This document shows, piece by piece, positions 25,465-39,459 of a DNA stretch of 64,000 nucleotides (positions are counted from its first letter, which is position 1; every line of letters starts with the position of its first letter). Position numbers and translations under genes: made by a program. The stretch is from positions 1-64,000 of the forward strand of contig NW_027136976.1 in NCBI RefSeq assembly GCF_040869045.1. The letters run 5' to 3'. This DNA is from Eurosta solidaginis (taxonomy: Eukaryota; Arthropoda; Insecta; Diptera; Tephritidae). The notes under the pieces are model-generated. The model was not told the DNA's origin. It was given only the letters and a program-made list of their open reading frames with translations, and did no database searches.

Positions 25465-28400
25465 AAAAAAAAAACGCAATATGTAGGCTACACGAGAACG
25501 GAGACGTCGAGTAACCAAAACAAATGCGTTAAACAAATTCGTACACGTTATTTATCAATTTAACTCTAGAATTAAAGGATATACAACGAGAAACAACGTT
25601 TGACAACTTTAAACAGTTTTAATAACTATCTCAAAAATTATCGCTCTGATGCAAACAACTGCTGAGTTATCTACTCAAATTTGTTGAACAAAACGACTTA
25701 CGTATTTTAAACATGCTAACCTTTAGCCCGGTAAGCAAATTAAAAAACAAACGCAATATGTAGGCTACACGAGAACGGAGACGTCGAGTAACCAAAACAA
25801 ATGCGTTAAACAAATTCGTACACGTTATTTATCAATTTAACTCTAGAATTAAAGGATATACAACGAGAAACAACGTTTGACAACCTTTAAACAGTTTTAA
25901 TAACTATCTCAAAAATTATCGCTCTGATGCAAACAACTGATGAGTTATCTACTTAAATATGATGAACAAAACGACTTACGTATTTTAAACATGCTAACCT
26001 TTAGCCCGGTAAGCAAATTAAAAAAAAACGCAATATGTAGGCTACACGAGAACGGAGACGTCGAGTAACCAAAACAAATGCGTTAAACAAATTCGTACAC
26101 GTTATTTATCAATTTAACTCTAGAATTAAAGGATATACAACGAGAAACAACGTTTGACAACCTTTAAACAGTTTTAATAACTATCTCAAAAATTATCGCT
26201 CTGATGCAAACAACTGATGAGTTATCTACTTAAATTTGATGAACAAAACGACTTACGTATTTTAAACATGCTAACCTTTAGCCCGGTAAGCAAATTAAAA
26301 AAAACGCAATATGTAGGCTACACGAGAACGGAGACGTCGAGTAACCAAAACAAATGCGTTAAACAAATTCGTACACGTTATTTATCAATTTAACTCTAGA
26401 ATTAAAGGATATACAACGAGAAACAACGTTTGACAACCTTTAAACAGTTTTAATAACTATCTCAAAAATTGTCGCTCTGATGCAAACAACTGATGAGTTA
26501 TCTACTCGAATTTGTTGAACAAAACGACTTACGTATTTTAAACATGCTAACCTTTAGCCCGGTAAGCAAATTAAAAAAAAAACGCAATATGTAGGCTACA
26601 CGAGAACGGAGACGTCGAGTAACCAAAACAAATGCGTTAAACAAATTCGTACACGTTATTTATCAATTTAACTCTAGAATTAAAGGATATACAACGAGAA
26701 ACAACGTTTGACAACCTTTAAACAGTTTTAATAACTATCTCAAAAATTATCGCTCTGATGCAAACAACTGATGAGTTATCTACTTAAATTTGATGAACAA
26801 AACGACTTACGTATTTTAAACATGCTAACCTTTAGCCCGGTAAGCAAATTAAAAAAAAAACGCAATATGTAGGCTACACGAGAACGGAGACGTCGAGTAA
26901 CCAAAACAAATGCGTTAAACAAATTCGTACACGTTATTTATCAATTTAACTCTAGAATTAAAGGATATACAACGAGAAACAACGTTTGACAACCTTTAAA
27001 CAGTTTTAATAACTATCTCAAAAATTATCGTTCTGATGCAAACAACTGATGAGTTGTCTACTTAAATATGATGAACAAAACGATTTACGTATTTTAAACA
27101 TGCTAGCCTTTAGCCCGGTAAGCAAATTAAAAAAAAACGCAATATGTAGGCTACACGAGAACGGAGACGTCGAGTAACCAAAACAAATGCGTTAAACAAA
27201 TTCGTACACGTTATTTATCAATTTAAATCTAGAATTAAAGGATATACAACGAGAAACAACGTTTGACAACCTTTAAACAGTTTTAATAACTATCTCAAAA
27301 ATTATCGCTCTGATGCAAACAACTGATGAGTTATCTACTTAAATATGATGAACAAAACGACTTACGTATTTTAAACATGCTAACCTTTAGCCCGGTAAAC
27401 AAATTAAAAAAAAAACGCAATATGTAGGCTACACGGGAACGGAGACGTCGAGTAGCCAAAACAAATGCGTTAAACAAATTCGTACACGTTATTTATCAAT
27501 TTAACTCTAGAATTAAAGGATATACAACGAGAAACAACGTTTGACAACCTTTAAACAGTTTTAATAACTATCTCAAAAATTATCGCTCTGATGCAAACAA
27601 CTGATGAGTTATCTACTTAAATTTGATGAACAAAACGACTTACGTATTTTAAACATGCTAACCTTTAGCCCGGTAAGCAAATTAAAAAAAAAACGCAATA
27701 TGTAGGCTACACGAGAACGGAGACGTCGAGTAACCAAAACAAATGCGTTAAACAAATTCGTACACGTTATTTATCAACTTAACTCTAGAATTAAAGGAGA
27801 TACAACGAGAAACAACGTTTGACAACCTTTAAACAGTTTTAATAACTATCTCAAAAATTATCGCTCTGATGCAAACAACTGATGAGTTATCTACTTAAAT
27901 ATGATGAACAAAACGGCTTACGTATTTTAAACATGCTAACGTTTAGCCCGGTAAGCAAATTAAAAAAAAAAACGCAATATGTAGGCTACACGAGAACGGA
28001 GACGTCGAGTAACCAAAACAAATGCGTTAAACAAATTCGTACACGTTATTTATCAATTTAACTCTAGAATTAAAGGATATACAACGAGAAACAACGTTTG
28101 ACAACCTTTAAACAGTTTTAATAACTATCTCAAAAATTATCGCTCTGATGCAAACAACTGATGAGTTATCTACTTAAATATGATGAACAAAACGACTTAC
28201 GTATTTTAAACATGCTAACCTTTAGCCCGGTAAGCAAATTAAAAAAAAAACGCAATATGTAAGCTACACGAGAACGGAGACGTCGAGTAACCAAAACAAA
28301 TGCGTTAAACAAATTCGTACACGTTATTTATCAATTTAACTCTAGAATTAAAGGATATACAACGAGAAACAACGTTTGACAACCTTTAAACAGTTTTAAT

Positions 28401-29698
28401 AACTATCTCAAAAATTATCGCTCTGATGCAAACAACTGATGAGTTATCTACTTAAATTTGATGAACAAAACGACTTACGTATTTTAAACATGCTAACCTT
28501 TAGCCCGGTAAGCAAATTAAAAAAAAAACGCAATATGTAGGCTACACGAGAACGGAGACGTCGAGTAACCAAAACAAATGCGTTAAACAAATTCGTACAC
28601 GTTATTTATCAACTTAACTCTAGAATTAAAGGATATACAACGAGAAACAACGTTTGACAACCTTTAAACAGTTTTAATAACTATCTCAAAAATTATCGCT
28701 CTGATGCAAACAACTGATGAGTTATCTACTTGAATATGATGAACAAAACGACTTACGTATTTTAAACATGCTAACCTTTAGCCCGGTAAGCAAATTAAAA
28801 AAAAACGCAATATGTAGGCTACACGAGAACGGAGACGTCGAGTAACCAAAACAAATGCGTTAAACAAATTCGTACACGTTATTTATCAATTTAACTCTAG
28901 AATTAAAGGATATACAACGAGAAACAACGTTTGACAACCTTTAAAGAGTTTTAATAACTATCTCAAAAATTATCGCTCTGATGCAAACAACTGATGAGTT
29001 ATCTACTTAAATTTGATGAACAAAACGACTTACGTATTTTAAACATGCTAACCTTTAGCCCGGTAAGCAAATTAAAAAAAAAAACGCAATATGTAGGCTA
29101 CACGAGAACGGAGACGTCGAGTAACCAAAAGAAATGCGTTAAACAAATTCGTACACGTTATTTATCAATTTAACTCTAGAATTAAAGGATATACAACGAG
29201 AAACAACGTTTGACAACTTTAAACAGTTTTAATAACTATCTCAAAAATTATCGCTCTGATGCAAACAACTGCTGAGTTATCTACTCAAATTTGTTGAACA
29301 AAACGACTTACGTATTTTAAACATGCTAACCTTTAGCCCGGTAAGCAAATTAAAAAAAAAAACGCAATATGTAGGCTACACGAGAACGGAGACGTCGAGT
29401 AACCAAAACAAATGCGTTAAACAAATTCGTACACGTTATTTATCAATTTAACTCTAGAATTAAAGGATATACAACGAGAAACAACGTTTGACAACCTTTA
29501 AACAGTTTTAATAACTATCTCAAAAATTATCGCTCTGATGCAAACAACTGATGAGTTATCTACTTAAATTTGATGAACAAAACGACTTACGTATTTTAAA
29601 CATGCTAACCTTTAGCCCGGTAAGCAAATTAAAAAAAAAAAACGCAATATGTAGGCTACACGAGAACGGAGACGTCGAGTAACCAAAACAAATGCGTT

Positions 29699-31644
29699 AA
29701 ACGAATTCGTACACGTTATTTATCAATTTAACTCTAGAATTAAAGGATATACAACGAGAAACAACGTTTGACAACCTTTAAACAGTTTTAATAACTATCT
29801 CAAAAATTGTCGCTCTGATGCAAACAACTGATGAGTTATCTACTCAAATTTGTTGAACAAAACGACTTACGTATTTTAAAAATGCTAACCTTTAGCCCGG
29901 TAAGCAAATTAAAAAAAAAAACGCAATATGTAGGCTACACGAGAACGGAGACGTCGAGTAACCAAAACAAATGCGTTAAACAAATTCGTACACGTTATTT
30001 ATCAATTTAACTCTAGAATTAAAGGATATACAACGAGAAACAACGTTTGACAACCTTTAAACAGTTTTAATAACTATCTCAAAAATTGTCGCTCTGATGC
30101 AAACAACTGATGAGTTATCTACTCAAATTTGTTGAACAAAACGACTTACGTATTTTAAACATGCTAACCTTTAGCCCGGTAAGCAAATTAAAAAAAAACG
30201 CAATATGTAGGCTACACGAGAACGGAGACGTCGAGTAACCAAAACAAATGCGTTAAACAAATTCGTACACGTTATTTATCAATTTAACTCTAGAATTAAA
30301 GGATATACAACGAGAAACAACGTTTGACAACCTTTAAACAGTTTTAATAACTATCTCAAAAATTGTCGCTCTGATGCAAACAACTGATGAGTTATCTACT
30401 TAAATTTGATGAACAAAACGACTTACGTATTTTAAACATGCTAACCTTTAGCCCGGTAAGCAAATTAAAAAAAAAACGCAATATGTAGGCTACACGAGAA
30501 CGGAGACGTCGAGTAACCAAAACAAATGCGTTAAACAAATTCGTACACGTTATTTATCAATTTAACTCTAGAATTAAAGGATATACAACGAGAAACAACG
30601 TTTGACAACCTTTAAACAGTTTTAATAACTATCTCAAAAATTATCGCTCTGATGCAAACAACTGATGAGTTATCTACTTAAATATGATGAACAAAACGAC
30701 TTACGTATTTTAAACATGCTAACCTTTAGCCCGGTAAGCAAATTAAAAAAAAAACGCAATATGTAGGCTACACGAGAACGGAGACGTCGAGTAACCAAAA
30801 CAAATGCGTTAAACAAATTCGTACACGTTATTTATCAATTTAACTCTAGAATTAAAGGATATACAACGAGAAACAACGTTTGACAACCTTTAAACAGTTT
30901 TAATAACTATCTCAAAAATTATCGCTCTGATGCAAACAACTGATGAGTTATCTACTTAAATTTGATGAACAAAACGACTTACGTATTTTAAACATGCTAA
31001 CCTTTAGCCCGGTAAGCAAATTAAAAAAAAAACGCAATATGTAGGCTACACGAGAACGGAGACGTCGAGTAACCAAAACAAATGCGTTAAACAAATTCGT
31101 ACACGTTATTTATCAATTTAACTCTAGAATTAAAGGATATACAACGAGAAACAACGTTTGACAACCTTTAAACAGTTTTAATAACTATCTCAAAAATTAT
31201 CGCTCTGATGCAAACAACTGATGAGTTATCTACTTAAATATGATGAACAAAACGACTTACGTATTTTAAACATGCTAACCTTTAGCCCGGTAAGCAAATT
31301 AAAAAAAAAACGCAATATGTAGGCTACACGAGAACGGAGACGTCGAGTAACCAAAACAAATGCGTTAAACAAATTCGTACACGTTATTTATCAATTTAAC
31401 TCTAGAATTAAAGGATATACAACGAGAAACAACGTTTGACAACCTTTAAACAGTTTTAATAACTATCTCAAAAATTATCGCTCTGATGCAAACAACTGAT
31501 GAGTTATCTACTTAAATATGATGAACAAAACGACTTACGTATTTTAAACATGCTAACCTTTAGCCCGGTAAGCAAATTAAAAAAAAAACGCAATATGTAG
31601 GCTACACGAGAACGGAGACGTCGAGTAACCAAAACAAATGCGTT
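29699..31644 (+). repeat. 1,946-bp (7-monomer) tandem duplication, copy 1
   Basis: Tags aaacgaattcg (29,699) and tttaaaaatg (29,881) recur exactly 1,946 bp later (31,645 and 31,827), with the same order of subtypes c, c, B, Y, B, Y and the same A-run lengths (11 then 9). The second copy has gained ctaaaaaatt (32,301) and gttatatac. Confidence 0.88.
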
Positions 31645-31740
31645 AAACGAATTCGTACACGTTATTTATCAATTTAACTCTAGAATTAAAGGATATACAA
31701 CGAGAAACAACGTTTGACAACCTTTAAACAGTTTTAATAA
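31463..31740 (+). repeat. Chimeric monomer at the 1,946-bp duplication junction
   Basis: Its head is Y type (aaatatgatgaac), while its tail has aaacgaattcg as in the B monomer at ~29,514. The switch lies between about 31,525 and 31,645. This is the expected junction of an in-register unequal exchange between a Y and a B monomer. Confidence 0.82.
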
Positions 31741-33408
31741 CTATCTCAAAAATTGTCGCTCTGATGCAAACAACTGATGAGTTATCTACTCAAATTTGTT
31801 GAACAAAACGACTTACGTATTTTAAAAATGCTAACCTTTAGCCCGGTAAGCAAATTAAAAAAAAAAACGCAATATGTAGGCTACACGAGAACGGAGACGT
31901 CGAGTAACCAAAACAAATGCGTTAAACAAATTCGTACACGTTATTTATCAATTTAACTCTAGAATTAAAGGATATACAACGAGAAACAACGTTTGACAAC
32001 CTTTAAACAGTTTTAATAACTATCTCAAAAATTGTCGCTCTGATGCAAACAACTGATGAGTTATCTACTCAAATTTGTTGAACAAAACGACTTACGTATT
32101 TTAAACATGCTAACCTTTAGCCCGGTAAGCAAATTAAAAAAAAACGCAATATGTAGGCTACACGAGAACGGAGACGTCGAGTAACCAAAACAAATGCGTT
32201 AAACAAATTCGTACACGTTATTTATCAATTTAACTCTAGAATTAAAGGATATACAACGAGAAACAACGTTTGACAACCTTTAAACAGTTTTAATAACTAT
32301 CTAAAAAATTGTCGCTCTGATGCAAACAACTGATGAGTTATCTACTTAAATTTGATGAACAAAACGACTTACGTATTTTAAACATGCTAACCTTTAGCCC
32401 GGTAAGCAAATTAAAAAAAAAACGCAATATGTAGGCTACACGAGAACGGAGACGTCGAGTAACCAAAACAAATGCGTTAAACAAATTCGTACACGTTATT
32501 TATCAATTTAACTCTAGAATTAAAGGATATACAACGAGAAACAACGTTTGACAACCTTTAAACAGTTTTAATAACTATCTCAAAAATTATCGCTCTGATG
32601 CAAACAACTGATGAGTTATATACTTAAATATGATGAACAAAACGACTTACGTATTTTAAACATGCTAACCTTTAGCCCGGTAAGCAAATTAAAAAAAAAA
32701 CGCAATATGTAGGCTACACGAGAACGGAGACGTCGAGTAACCAAAACAAATGCGTTAAACAAATTCGTACACGTTATTTATCAATTTAACTCTAGAATTA
32801 AAGGATATACAACGAGAAACAACGTTTGACAACCTTTAAACAGTTTTAATAACTATCTCAAAAATTATCGCTCTGATGCAAACAACTGATGAGTTATCTA
32901 CTTAAATTTGATGAACAAAACGACTTACGTATTTTAAACATGCTAACCTTTAGCCCGGTAAGCAAATTAAAAAAAAAACGCAATATGTAGGCTACACGAG
33001 AACGGAGACGTCGAGTAACCAAAACAAATGCGTTAAACAAATTCGTACACGTTATTTATCAATTTAACTCTAGAATTAAAGGATATACAACGAGAAACAA
33101 CGTTTGACAACCTTTAAACAGTTTTAATAACTATCTCAAAAATTATCGCTCTGATGCAAACAACTGATGAGTTATCTACTTAAATATGATGAACAAAACG
33201 ACTTACGTATTTTAAACATGCTAACCTTTAGCCCGGTAAGCAAATTAAAAAAAAAACGCAATATGTAGGCTACACGAGAACGGAGACGTCGAGTAACCAA
33301 AACAAATGCGTTAAACAAATTCGTACACGTTATTTATCAATTTAACTCTAGAATTAAAGGATATACAACGAGAAACAACGTTTGACAACCTTTAAACAGT
33401 TTTAATAA
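31645..33408 (+). repeat. 1,946-bp tandem duplication, copy 2
   Basis: Second copy of the 7-monomer block. The right limit is approximate and set where the next monomer becomes the c type with ttggac. Confidence 0.82.
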
Positions 33409-34798
33409 CTATCTCAAAAATTGTCGCTCTGATGCAAACAACTGATGAGTTATCTACTCAAATTTGTTGGACAAAACGACTTACGTATTTTAAACATGCT
33501 AACCTTTAGCCCGGTAAGCAAATTAAAAAAAAAACGCAATATGTAGGCTACACGAGAACGGAGACGTCGAGTAACCAAAACAAATGCGTTAAACAAATTC
33601 GTACACGTTATTTATCAATTTAACTCTAGAATTAAAGGATATACAACGAGAAACAACGTTTGACAACCTTTAAACAGTTTTAATAACTATCTCAAAAATT
33701 GTCGCTCTGATGCAAACAACTGATGAGTTATCTACTTAAATTTGATGAACAAAACGACTTACGTATTTTAAACATGCTAACCTTTAGCCCGGTAAGCAAA
33801 TTAAAAAAAAAACGCAATATGTAGGCTACACGAGAACGGAGACGTCGAGTAACCAAAACAAATGCGTTAAACAAATTCGTACACGTTATTTATCAATTTA
33901 ACTCTAGAATTAAAGGATATACAACGAGAAACAACGTTTGACAACCTTTAAACAGTTTTAATAACTATCTCAAAAATTATCGCTCTGATGCAAACAACTG
34001 ATGAGTTATCTACTTAAATATGATGAACAAAACGACTTACGTATTTTAAACATGCTAACCTTTAGCCCGGTAAGCAAATTAAAAAAAAAACGCAATATGT
34101 AGGCTACACGAGAACGGAGACGTCGAGTAACCAAAACAAATGCGTTAAACAAATTCGTACATGTTATTTATCAATTTAACTCTAGAAGTAAAGGATATAC
34201 AACGAGAAACAACGTTTGACAACCTTTAAACAGTTTTAATAACTATCTCAAAAATTATCGCTCTGATGCAAACAACTGATGAGTTATCTACTTAAATTTG
34301 ATGAACAAAACGACTTACGTATTTTAAACATGCTAACCTTTAGCCCGGTAAGCAAATTAAAAAAAAAACGCAATATGTAGGCTACACGAGAACGGAGACG
34401 TCGAGTAACCAAAACAAATGCGTTAAACAAATTCGTACACGTTATTTATCAATTTAACTCTAGAATTAAAGGATATACAACGAGAAACAACGTTTGACAA
34501 CCTTTAAACAGTTTTAATAACTATCTCAAAAATTATCGCTCTGATGCAAACAACTGATGAGTTATCTACTTAAATATGATGAACAAAACGACTTACGTAT
34601 TTTAAACATGCTAACCTTTAGCCCGGTAAGCAAATTAAAAAAAAAACGCAATATGTAGGCTACACGAGAACGGAGACGTCGAGTAACCAAAACAAATGCG
34701 TTAAACAAATTCGTACACGTTATTTATCAATTTAACTCTAGAATTAAAGGATATACAACGAGAAACAACGTTTGACAACCTTTAAACAGTTTTAATAA
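33409..34798 (+). repeat. 1,390-bp (5-monomer) tandem duplication, copy 1
   Basis: Order c with ttggac, B, Y with acatgttatt and gaagtaaag, B, Y. The same tags recur 1,390 bp later from 34,799 until the fourth monomer, where gtaagaaaatt appears. Confidence 0.9.
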
Positions 34799-37700
34799 CT
34801 ATCTCAAAAATTGTCGCTCTGATGCAAACAACTGATGAGTTATCTACTCAAATTTGTTGGACAAAACGACTTACGTATTTTAAACATGCTAACCTTTAGC
34901 CCGGTAAGCAAATTAAAAAAAAAACGCAATATGTAGGCTACACGAGAACGGAGACGTCGAGTAACCAAAACAAATGCGTTAAACAAATTCGTACACGTTA
35001 TTTATCAATTTAACTCTAGAATTAAAGGATATACAACGAGAAACAACGTTTGACAACCTTTAAACAGTTTTAATAACTATCTCAAAAATTGTCGCTCTGA
35101 TGCAAACAACTGATGAGTTATCTACTTAAATTTGATGAACAAAACGACTTACGTATTTTAAACATGCTAACCTTTAGCCCGGTAAGCAAATTAAAAAAAA
35201 AACGCAATATGTAGGCTACACGAGAACGGAGACGTCGAGTAACCAAAACAAATGCGTTAAACAAATTCGTACACGTTATTTATCAATTTAACTCTAGAAT
35301 TAAAGGATATACAACGAGAAACAACGTTTGACAACCTTTAAACAGTTTTAATAACTATCTCAAAAATTATCGCTCTGATGCAAACAACTGATGAGTTATC
35401 TACTTAAATATGATGAACAAAACGACTTACGTATTTTAAACATGCTAACCTTTAGCCCGGTAAGCAAATTAAAAAAAAAACGCAATATGTAGGCTACACG
35501 AGAACGGAGACGTCGAGTAACCAAAACAAATGCGTTAAACAAATTCGTACATGTTATTTATCAATTTAACTCTAGAAGTAAAGGATATACAACGAGAAAC
35601 AACGTTTGACAACCTTTAAACAGTTTTAATAACTATCTCAAAAATTATCGCTCTGATGCAAACAACTGATGAGTTATCTACTTAAATTTGATGAACAAAA
35701 CGACTTACGTATTTTAAACATGCTAACCTTTAGCCCGGTAAGAAAATTAAAAAAAAAACGCAATATGTAGGCTACACGAGAACGGAGACGTCGAGTAACC
35801 AAAACAAATGCGTTAAACAAATTCGTACACGTTATTTATCAATTTAACTCTAGAATTAAAGGATATATAACGAGAAACAACGTTTGACAACCTTTAAACA
35901 GTTTTAATAACTATCTCAAAAATTGTCGCTCTGATGCAAACAAGTGATGAGTTATCTACTCACATTTGTTGAACAAAACGACTTACGTATTTTAAACATG
36001 CTAACCTTTAGCCCGGTAAGAAAATTAAAAAAAAACGCAATATGTAGGCTACACGAGAACGGAGACGTCGAGTAACCAAAACAAATGCGTTAAACAAATT
36101 AGTACACGTTATTTATCAATTTAACTCTAGAGTTAAAGGATATACAACGAGAAACAACGTTTGACAACCTTTAAACAGTTTTAATAACTATCTCAAAAAT
36201 TGTCGCTCTGATGCAAACAACTGATGAGTTATCTACTTAAATTTGTTGAACAAAACGACTTACGTATTTTAAACATGCTAACCTTTAGCCCGGTAAGCAA
36301 ATTAAACAAAAAAACGCAATATGTAGGCTACACGAGAACGGAGACGTCGAGTAACCAAAACAAATGCGTTAAACAAATTCGTACACGTTATTTATCAATT
36401 TAACTCTAGAATTAAAGGATATACAACGAGAAACAACGTTTGACAACCTTTAAACAGTTTTAATAACTATCTCAAAAATTGTCGCTCTGATGCAAACAAC
36501 TGATGAGTTATCTACTCAAATTTGTTGAACAAAACGACTTACGTATTTTAAACATGCTAACCTTTAGCCCGGTAAGCAAATTAAAAAAAAACGCAATATG
36601 TAGGCTACACGAGAACGGAGACGTCGAGTAACCAAAACAAATGCGTTAAACAAATTCGTACACGTTATTTATCAATTTAACTCTAGAATTAAAGGATATA
36701 CAACGAGAAACAACGTTTGACAACCTTTAAACAGTTTTAATAACTATCTAAAAAATTGTCGCTCTGATGCAAACAACTGATGAGTTATCTACTTAAATTT
36801 GATGAACAAAACGACTTACGTATTTTAAACATGCTAACCTTTAGCCCGGTAAGCAAATTAAAAAAAAAACGCAATATGTAGGCTACACGAGAACGGAGAC
36901 GTCGAGTAACCAAAACAAATGCGTTAAACAAATTCGTACACGTTATTTATCAATTTAACTCTAGAATTAAAGGATATACAACGAGAAACAACGTTTGACA
37001 ACCTTTAAACAGTTTTAATAACTATCTCAAAAATTATCGCTCTGATGCAAACAACTGATGAGTTATATACTTAAATATGATGAACAAAACGACTTACGTA
37101 TTTTAAACATGCTAACCTTTAGCCCGGTAAGCAAATTAAAAAAAAAACGCAATATGTAGGCTACACGAGAACGGAGACGTCGAGTAACCAAAACAAATGC
37201 GTTAAACAAATTCGTACACGTTATTTATCAATTTAACTCTAGAATTAAAGGATATACAACGAGAAACAACGTTTGACAACCTTTAAACAGTTTTAATAAC
37301 TATCTCAAAAATTATCGCTCTGATGCAAACAACTGATGAGTTATCTACTTAAATTTGATGAACAAAACGACTTACGTATTTTAAACATGCTAACCTTTAG
37401 CCCGGTAAGCAAATTAAAAAAAAAAACGCAATATGTAGGCTACACGAGAACGGAGACGTCGAGTAACCAAAACAAATGCGTTAAACAAATTCGTACACGT
37501 TATTTATCAATTTAACTCTAGAATTAAAGGATATACAACGAGAAACAACGTTTGACAACCTTTAAACAGTTTTAATAACTATCTCAAAAATTATCGCTCT
37601 GATGCAAACAACTGATGAGTTATCTACTTAAATATGATGAACAAAACGACTTACGTATTTTAAACATGCTAACCTTTAGCCCGGTAAGCAAATTAAAAAA

Positions 37701-37856
37701 AAAACGCAATATGTAGGCTACACGAGAACGGAGACGTCGAGTAACCAAAACAAATGCGTTAAACAAATTCGTACACGTTATTTATCAATTTAACTCTAGA
37801 ATTAAAGGATATACAACGAGAAACAACGTTTGACAACCTTTAAACAGTTTTAATAA
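34799..37856 (+). repeat. 3,058-bp (11-monomer) tandem duplication, copy 1
   Basis: Order c (ttggac), B, Y (acatg), B (gtaagaaaatt, ggatatataac), F (caagtg, gagttaaag), V (attaaac), c, B (ctaaaaaatt), Y (gttatatac), B, Y. Its first half recurs with the exact offset 3,058: ggatatata at 35,861 and 38,919, attaaac at 36,301 and 39,359. The leading part is also copy 2 of the 1,390-bp duplication. Confidence 0.92.
35911..36187 (+). repeat. F-subtype monomer, caagtg sublineage
   Basis: F tags with caagtg and gagttaaag. It is the first of a pair 3,058 bp apart (partner at 38,969) created by an 11-monomer duplication. Confidence 0.92.
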
Positions 37857-39459
37857 CTATCTCAAAAATTGTCGCTCTGATGCAAACAACTGATGAGTTA
37901 TCTACTCAAATTTGTTGGACAAAACGACTTACGTATTTTAAACATGCTAACCTTTAGCCCGGTAAGCAAATTAAAAAAAAAACGCAATATGTAGGCTACA
38001 CGAGAACGGAGACGTCGAGTAACCAAAACAAATGCGTTAAACAAATTCGTACACGTTATTTATCAATTTAACTCTAGAATTAAAGGATATACAACGAGAA
38101 ACAACGTTTGACAACCTTTAAACAGTTTTAATAACTATCTCAAAAATTGTCGCTCTGATGCAAACAACTGATGAGTTATCTACTTAAATTTGATGAACAA
38201 AACGACTTACGTATTTTAAACATGCTAACCTTTAGCCCGGTAAGCAAATTAAAAAAAAAACGCAATATGTAGGCTACACGAGAACGGAGACGTCGAGTAA
38301 CCAAAACAAATGCGTTAAACAAATTCGTACACGTTATTTATCAATTTAACTCTAGAATTAAAGGATATACAACGAGAAACAACGTTTGACAACCTTTAAA
38401 CAGTTTTAATAACTATCTCAAAAATTATCGCTCTGATGCAAACAACTGATGAGTTATCTACTTAAATATGATGAACAAAACGACTTACGTATTTTAAACA
38501 TGCTAACCTTTAGCCCGGTAAGCAAATTAAAAAAAAAACGCAATATGTAGGCTACACGAGAACGGAGACGTCGAGTAACCAAAACAAATGCGTTAAACAA
38601 ATTCGTACATGTTATTTATCAATTTAACTCTAGAAGTAAAGGATATACAACGAGAAACAACGTTTGACAACCTTTAAACAGTTTTAATAACTATCTCAAA
38701 AATTATCGCTCTGATGCAAACAACTGATGAGTTATCTACTTAAATTTGATGAACAAAACGACTTACGTATTTTAAACATGCTAACCTTTAGCCCGGTAAG
38801 AAAATTAAAAAAAAAACGCAATATGTAGGCTACACGAGAACGGAGACGTCGAGTAACCAAAACAAATGCGTTAAACAAATTCGTACACGTTATTTATCAA
38901 TTTAACTCTAGAATTAAAGGATATATAACGAGAAACAACGTTTGACAACCTTTAAACAGTTTTAATAACTATCTCAAAAATTGTCGCTCTGATGCAAACA
39001 AGTGATGAGTTATCTACTCACATTTGTTGAACAAAACGACTTACGTATTTTAAACATGCTAACCTTTAGCCCGGTAAGAAAATTAAAAAAAAACGCAATA
39101 TGTAGGCTACACGAGAACGGAGACGTCGAGTAACCAAAACAAATGCGTTAAACAAATTAGTACACGTTATTTATCAATTTAACTCTAGAGTTAAAGGATA
39201 TACAACGAGAAACAACGTTTGACAACCTTTAAACAGTTTTAATAACTATCTCAAAAATTGTCGCTCTGATGCAAACAACTGATGAGTTATCTACTTAAAT
39301 TTGTTGAACAAAACGACTTACGTATTTTAAACATGCTAACCTTTAGCCCGGTAAGCAAATTAAACAAAAAAACGCAATATGTAGGCTACACGAGAACGGA
39401 GACGTCGAGTAACCAAAACAAATGCGTTAAACAAATTCGTACACGTTATTTATCAATTT
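37857..39459 (+). repeat. 3,058-bp tandem duplication, copy 2 (partial)
   Basis: Repeats the first six monomers of copy 1 with constant offset and no indel noticed. The match ends when aacactag appears at 39,460, where the array switches to the order seen at ~23.0 kb. Confidence 0.9.
38969..39245 (+). repeat. F-subtype monomer, caagtg sublineage
   Basis: Matches the copy at 35,911 in all noted tags, including gagttaaag. It is followed by a V copy with attaaac interrupting the A run, as in the first copy. Confidence 0.92.

Larger units (their letters stand above)
23038..27012. repeat. ~4-kb segment colinear with 39.5-43.7 kb
   Basis: Tags aacactag (23,038 and 39,460), ccgag, the V-borne 4-bp deletion (24,486 and 40,908) and the 25-bp insertion (25,440 and 41,861) all share an offset of 16,421-16,422 bp. 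Past the insertion the offset changes by +580 and -278 because of the dimer duplication and the missing c monomer. Confidence 0.85.
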
